A stretch of DNA of 64,000 nucleotides from Tsukamurella sp. 8F (GTDB taxonomy: Bacteria; Actinomycetota; Actinomycetes; Mycobacteriales; Mycobacteriaceae). Both the position numbers and the translations under genes were made by a program. The notes beneath the pieces were generated by a model. That model was not told where the DNA came from and searched no databases. It worked only from the letters and a program-made list of their open reading frames with translations. How positions within the stretch are numbered: the first letter of the stretch is position 1; each line of letters opens with the position of its first letter. The stretch spans positions 62,001-126,000 of the forward strand of contig NZ_JARFTP010000003.1 of the NCBI RefSeq assembly GCF_029167375.1, read 5' to 3'. Below, in pieces: positions 59,999 through 64,000 of this stretch.

Positions 59999-60884
59999 GT
60001 ACGACCGCCAGTTCCCTCAGGGTCGCCATGGTCTGCGACTCGGGGACGTCGTAGACCGTCTCGGCGGGTGTGACCTCGATAGCGGTCGCCACCGCGGTCC
60101 CGTCGAAGACGTCGATGCGGCTGTAACCGAAGCCGGTGAAGCCACGGTGCCGGCCCTGTGGGGCCATCGGATCGATCCGGTAGGACAGCGCCGGCCCGAT
60201 CCATACCGGGATTCCGCCGAGCGAACCCGCTCCGGTCAGATGCGCATGGCCGCAGAGGATCATCCGCACGTCGGTGCCGGCGACGACGCGCGCCAACGCC
60301 TCGGCACCGCGCAGCCGCAGCAGGTCCACCGTCGTGACAGCGGATCGGAGCGGCGGGTGGTGCAGCACCAGTAGGCTCGCCCCGGACGGGTCCGGCGTGG
60401 CCAGTACGTCCGCGAGCCACTCCAGCTGCCCCGTTTCGAGCCATCCCTCGTGCCGGCCCGGGCTGGTGCTGTCGAGGACGATGAGGCGGGCCCCGTCGAG
60501 CTGATACACGGCGTCGTGCGGTGCGGGTGACGATGCGTCGCCCTGCTCGCTCCCGTGGTCGTCGCTCGTGTCGTCCGGACCCAGCAGTTCCGCCCGGAAG
60601 TGCGCGCGATCGTCGTGATTGCCCATCGCGTACACCGCGATCGCGCCGAGCGCGGCCGCGGCCGGCTCGACACGCTCACGCAGCCTGCGGTAGGCGCTCG
60701 GATCGCCGCCGTCGGTCAGATCACCGGACACCAGGAGCGCATCGACCCGCTGGCCCGAATCGACCAGTCCCGCCAGCGCGGCCTCCAGGTTGCCGGTCGT
60801 ATCGACGACGTCGCGCAGCAGCCGGCCAGCGGGGACGATATGCGTATCCGTCAGCTGGACGACGGTGCAGTCCGGGGTGCTCAT
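59991..60884 (-). CDS. metallophosphoesterase of the Rv0805/CpdA/GpdQ family
   Basis: 297 residues with the five metal-site motifs: QLTDTHI, SGDLTDGG, GNHDD, LVLHHPP and CGHAHLTG. AYRRLRERVEPAAAALGA and MGNHDDRAHFRAELL are close to M. tuberculosis Rv0805, a cyclic-nucleotide and glycerophosphodiester phosphodiesterase. Inside a Ugp-like import operon, cleavage of incoming glycerophosphodiesters is the natural role; cAMP hydrolysis is the alternative. ATG 60884 overlaps the binding-protein stop by 4 bp. Confidence 0.85.
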   Translation of the reverse strand: MSTPDCTVVQLTDTHIVPAGRLLRDVVDTTGNLEAALAGLVDSGQRVDALLVSGDLTDGGDPSAYRRLRERVEPAAAALGAIAVYAMGNHDDRAHFRAELLGPDDTSDDHGSEQGDASSPAPHDAVYQLDGARLIVLDSTSPGRHEGWLETGQLEWLADVLATPDPSGASLLVLHHPPLRSAVTTVDLLRLRGAEALARVVAGTDVRMILCGHAHLTGAGSLGGIPVWIGPALSYRIDPMAPQGRHRGFTGFGYSRIDVFDGTAVATAIEVTPAETVYDVPESQTMATLRELAVVHD

Positions 60885-62269
60885 CGGGCCGGCAGGAGGG
60901 ACGTGGACTGGCTCTGTGCCGCGGTCAGGGTCGGCTTCGGGTCGGCGCCCTGGTAGACGACCTTCTCGACGGCGGTCATGAGGTTCGTCTGGATCTGCTT
61001 GTAACTGTTGCCGGGCATGGACAGCCACGGCTTCATCGTTGTGAGCTGGTCGAGGTTGGGCTGCAGCAGTCCCTTGTTGGCGGCGGCCCACTGGGCGAGG
61101 TAGGCGGGGTCGTTCACGAGCCCGGTGCGCAGCGGCAGGTAGCCGATGCCCTTCGCGATAGTGGTGAACGCCTCGTTGCTGGTCAGGAACTGGATCAGCT
61201 CCCATGCCGCGCGCTGCTTCGCGGCATCCTTGGAGAAGACGAAGAGGGCGACGCCGGAGTTGGTGGGAACCGCAGGCGCCGAGCCGAATCCGGGCATCTT
61301 CGCCGCCCGCAGGTCCCATTTGCCGGCTGCACCCTTCATGAACGTGGATTGGAGCGAACTGCTCTCCAGGAGCATCCCCGTATCACCGCGGGCGAAACTC
61401 TCGTATCCCTGCTGCTGGGTGTAGTTGGGCGTCGCACCGGACTTCACCAGTCCCTGGGCCATCTGCGTAACCTGCAATGCGGCGGGGTCCGCGAACGACA
61501 GGGTCTTGCGGTCGTCGGAGATGACCTGGCCGCCGGCTGACCGGATCAGGCTCTGATAACACCAGTCGGAGGCCGATTTGGTCAGGCAGTCGATGTACAG
61601 GCCGCCCTTTCCGGTCTGGGCCTTGATGGCCGCCGCGTCCCGGCCCGCTTCGGCCCACGTCGTCGGAGGCTTGGCCGGATCGAGTCCGGCCCGCTGGAAC
61701 AAGGTCGCGTTGTAGTACAGCACCGGCGTGGAGAAGACGAACGGGACGCCGTAGGTGGTGCCGTTCCAGTCGCCGAGCCCGCGGGCCGACGGTGCGTACG
61801 GGTACTTTTCGCCGTCGAAGTTCTGCTGCACGGCCTTCTTGCCCACCAGGCCGTCCAGTGACTGGGCACCGAGCTGATGGATGGTGAAGTCGATGTCACC
61901 GAAGCCGAGCTGAGCCACATCCGGGGGCGAGCCCGCGACGGACTGCGTCTGCACGCTCGAGACGGCGTCCGCGGCGGGGTTGGGGCTGTTTCCGTGTGGC
62001 TTCTGCGCCTTGACGGTGATGTTCGGGTGCTGCTTCGAGAACGCGGCGATCAGGGAGTTGAACGTGTCCGTCCAGGCTCCGGCGAGGCCGTAGTTGTAGC
62101 TTTCGAAGACGATGGACACCTTCTGGTCCGGGGCGAGTTCCGGCACCTGCGCGCTGGAACTCGACGACGAGGTCGACGCCCCGAAGCCGCAGGAGGAGAG
62201 CAGCAGCGCGGCCGCGGTGAGTATCGGCAGCACGGCGGTGCGGCGGGGAACAGGCATGATCGACTTCAC
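60881..62269 (-). CDS. ABC substrate-binding lipoprotein (family 1, UgpB-like)
   Basis: 462 residues. Signal peptide with lipobox LSSC (Cys27), a Ser-rich linker, then a family 1 binding fold (KVSIVFESYNYG, YGVPFVFSTPVLYYNATLFQRAGLDP, ARGDTGMLLESS, GIGYLPLR). Such proteins bind sugars, polyols or glycerol-3-phosphate-type ligands outside the membrane. GTG 62269 was chosen because GGAG stands 7 nt upstream; ATG 62257 is an alternative that still keeps the signal peptide. Confidence 0.87.
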   Translation of the reverse strand: MKSIMPVPRRTAVLPILTAAALLLSSCGFGASTSSSSSSAQVPELAPDQKVSIVFESYNYGLAGAWTDTFNSLIAAFSKQHPNITVKAQKPHGNSPNPAADAVSSVQTQSVAGSPPDVAQLGFGDIDFTIHQLGAQSLDGLVGKKAVQQNFDGEKYPYAPSARGLGDWNGTTYGVPFVFSTPVLYYNATLFQRAGLDPAKPPTTWAEAGRDAAAIKAQTGKGGLYIDCLTKSASDWCYQSLIRSAGGQVISDDRKTLSFADPAALQVTQMAQGLVKSGATPNYTQQQGYESFARGDTGMLLESSSLQSTFMKGAAGKWDLRAAKMPGFGSAPAVPTNSGVALFVFSKDAAKQRAAWELIQFLTSNEAFTTIAKGIGYLPLRTGLVNDPAYLAQWAAANKGLLQPNLDQLTTMKPWLSMPGNSYKQIQTNLMTAVEKVVYQGADPKPTLTAAQSQSTSLLPAR

Positions 62270-62333
62270 GGATGCACTCCTCGGATGTGTGGGGTGATGG
62301 GCGCGGCAGGTCTGGCGGGGATGAGACCGGCTG

Positions 62334-63485
62334 TCAGAGAGCAGATGTCGCCATCTCGGGGTGGTCTCGGCCATCGGCGTTCGGGGCCGTCCGCCGGGGT
62401 GGGTCGGTCCGGTGCCGCAGCCGGCGGCCGGTCTCGGGGTCGAACAGATGGATGTCGGCCGGGGAGACGTCCAGCCGTATCACGTCGCCCGATCGGACAC
62501 CGGCCGGGCGGGGCGTGCGGACCTGCAGCCGCGTGTCGCCGCAGCCGACGTGCAGAACCTCGTCACTTCCGAGGTTCTCGATCATCGTCACCGTTGCGGT
62601 GATGGGACCGCCGGGATCGATCCGCAGGCGTTCCGGGCGGATTCCGACGGTCACCGCCTGCTCCCCGGTGTCGGGAGCGGGCGCCGCCAGGTCGAGCGGC
62701 AACGCAATCCGATCCGCGTGTACGTGGACCCGCCCGTCGTGGCCGCGCGCCACTCCGTCGAACAGGCACATCGGCGGGGCACCGAGGAACCGTGCGACGA
62801 AGGTCGACTCGGGGCGGTCGTACAGGGTGGTCGGCGTGCCGATCTGTTCCACCCGCCCAGCGTTGAGCAGCACGATCCGGGTGGCCATCGTCATCGCCTC
62901 CACCTGGTCGTGCGTGACATACAGGAACGTCGTTCCGATGCGGCGGTGCAGGTCGATGAGCTCGGTCCGGGTCGCGGAGCGCAACTGCGAGTCGAGGTTC
63001 GAGAGCGGCTCGTCCATGAGGAACGCACCGGGCTGCTGCACCATCGCCCTCGCCAGCGCGACCCGCTGGCGCTGACCGCCGGAGAGGTCGGCCGGGCGGC
63101 GCGACAGGTAGTCCGTCAGTCCGAGCATCTCGGCGACGCGCGTGACGGCGGCGGCGATGTCAGCGCGCGATCGACGGCGGGCGCGCAGTGGGAAACCGAT
63201 GTTCTTCGCGACGCTGAGATGCGGGTACAGCGCGTAGCTCTGGAACACCATCGCGAGCTCGCGCTCGCGCGGCTGCGACCCGGTCACGTCGCGCCCGTCG
63301 ATCAGGATCCGTCCGCTGGTCGGAGTGGCGAGGCCGGCGATCATCCGGAGCAGCGTCGACTTGCCGCATCCGCTGGGGCCGAGGAGGACGACGAACTCGC
63401 CGTCGTCGATCCGCAGGTCGACCGAGTCGACCGCGGTCGCGCGGCCGAATCGTTTTGTCGCCGATACCAGTTCGATGGAACTCAC
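62334..63485 (-). CDS. ABC importer ATPase (UgpC/MalK/SugC-type)
   Basis: 383 residues: Walker A GPSGCGKST, Q-loop VFQSYALYPHLSV, signature LSGGQRQRVALARA, Walker B AFLMDEPLSNLDSQLR, switch His in YVTHDQVEAMTMA, then the C-terminal TOBE/OB regulatory domain (VGIRPERLRI, FDPETGRRL) that marks CUT1 ATPases. GTG 63485 overlaps the upstream hydrolase stop by 4 bp. It powers the permeases encoded downstream, 64 bp before the binding-protein gene. Confidence 0.93.
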   Translation of the reverse strand: MSSIELVSATKRFGRATAVDSVDLRIDDGEFVVLLGPSGCGKSTLLRMIAGLATPTSGRILIDGRDVTGSQPRERELAMVFQSYALYPHLSVAKNIGFPLRARRRSRADIAAAVTRVAEMLGLTDYLSRRPADLSGGQRQRVALARAMVQQPGAFLMDEPLSNLDSQLRSATRTELIDLHRRIGTTFLYVTHDQVEAMTMATRIVLLNAGRVEQIGTPTTLYDRPESTFVARFLGAPPMCLFDGVARGHDGRVHVHADRIALPLDLAAPAPDTGEQAVTVGIRPERLRIDPGGPITATVTMIENLGSDEVLHVGCGDTRLQVRTPRPAGVRSGDVIRLDVSPADIHLFDPETGRRLRHRTDPPRRTAPNADGRDHPEMATSAL

Positions 63486-64000
63486 GATCCGTTCGTACCT
63501 CGTTCTTCGCGCCCGGCGCCGTCGGCGGCCCGTACCCACGCCGTGACCTGGACGGCCAGCGCGGGTGAGTCCTTCAACCAGGCGAAATGGTCGCCGGCCC
63601 GCACGGGCGCGGCGCCGGACAGATGCCAGTGACTGATGGCGGCGACGGGCATCCGGCGCAGCAGGTACTCGACGGTGCTCTTCGGGCCGAGCGAGTCGTC
63701 GGCGAGCGAGATAGCCAGGACGGGCCGGTCCATCCGCGCCAGCAGGTCGTTGTACCGCCGCGTGCCGTCGCGCACCACGTACCGCCCGGTGAGGGCCTGG
63801 AGTGACCAGTCGATCATGACGCCGCCGGCCATTGGCGCCGGAATCGCGACACCGCCCGGCCAACGCCCGGTCAGCCGCGACACCGCACCGATCCATTGCG
63901 TCTGCGCCAGGATGATGGGTCGCCGGAGCAGATCGAATGCACGCCAATAGACCGTGCCGGTGCCGATGACGGCGATGCCGGCGATCTCGTCCGGGTGGGA
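63482..64000 (-). CDS. alpha/beta-hydrolase (partial, N-terminus beyond window)
   Basis: The visible 172 residues are the C-terminal part, entering the window at SHPDEIAGIAVIGTGTVYW. RPVLAISLADDSLGP gives a plausible acidic catalytic residue and GAAPVRAGDHFAWLK the catalytic His; the nucleophile would lie outside the window. The family resembles lysophospholipase/serine-aminopeptidase S33-like hydrolases. Its stop overlaps the ATPase start (GTGA), so it belongs to the ugp-like operon and might release glycerophosphodiesters or fatty acids from lipids; that role is inference. Confidence 0.75.
   Translation of the reverse strand, partial: SHPDEIAGIAVIGTGTVYWRAFDLLRRPIILAQTQWIGAVSRLTGRWPGGVAIPAPMAGGVMIDWSLQALTGRYVVRDGTRRYNDLLARMDRPVLAISLADDSLGPKSTVEYLLRRMPVAAISHWHLSGAAPVRAGDHFAWLKDSPALAVQVTAWVRAADGAGREERGTNGS

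Overview
The window is high-GC actinobacterial DNA, almost certainly from a mycolic-acid bacterium (order Mycobacteriales: Tsukamurella, Gordonia, Nocardia or similar; the genus is not proven). The main reason is conserved gene order. An F420-dependent glucose-6-phosphate dehydrogenase (fgd), pta, ackA, pknG, glnH, glnX, mutT3, thiE, thiO, thiS and thiG occur in the same order and orientation as Rv0407-Rv0417 of Mycobacterium tuberculosis. This backbone is interrupted by cassettes that M. tuberculosis lacks at the locus.

Layout. 1-6.1 kb: the N-terminal ~820 residues of a Pls/PosA-type NRPS-like protein (cut by the window edge), an alpha/beta hydrolase, a zinc deaminase and an ABC half-exporter. 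6.1-11.1 kb: fgd, then a LysR / MFS / maleate-isomerase cassette and a NUDIX gene. 11.2-19.1 kb: pta-ackA translationally coupled to a membrane adenylyl cyclase, then a FecCD-type siderophore ABC transporter behind an IdeR/DtxR-like iron box. 19.4-21.3 kb: an aldo-keto reductase and a short-chain dehydrogenase. 21.4-26.3 kb: the pknG-glnH-glnX sensing operon. 26.5-30.4 kb: mutT3, a stand-alone LeuA-regulatory-domain-like protein, thiE, and a TPP riboswitch driving thiO-thiS-thiG. 30.5-31.7 kb: an SPFH/RHH gene pair behind a double palindrome. 31.7-36.0 kb: a tightly coupled four-gene operon (ThDP enzyme, SRPBCC, KAS III-like, PLP aminotransferase) that looks like a small uncharacterised biosynthetic pathway. 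36.1-40.6 kb: a sensor kinase, a response regulator, a Clp_N/HTH repressor-like protein with two operators, and an ABC-2 transporter. 40.7-43.5 kb: thiD, a GNAT/TetR divergent pair and an MptpB-type phosphatase.

43.6-58.1 kb is the most striking part: a LysR regulator, an acyl-activating enzyme, a class A flavoprotein, an SGNH hydrolase and then three co-transcribed genes that resemble a reduced polyunsaturated-fatty-acid (Pfa) synthase. These are a PfaA-like KS-AT-ACP-KR-DH megasynthase with a single ACP, a protein carrying only the DH-DH half of PfaC, and a PfaD-like flavin enoyl reductase. A 13-bp-stem hairpin ends the unit. I infer a secondary (poly)unsaturated lipid or polyene pathway whose product cannot be read from sequence. 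58.2-64.0 kb: an opposite-strand ugp-like carbohydrate/glycerophosphate ABC operon with an Rv0805-family phosphodiesterase inside it, preceded by a truncated alpha/beta hydrolase.

I saw no tRNA, rRNA, insertion sequence, CRISPR array or phage gene. Most transcription units use 1-4 bp start/stop overlaps, so many start codons are fixed by the upstream stop.
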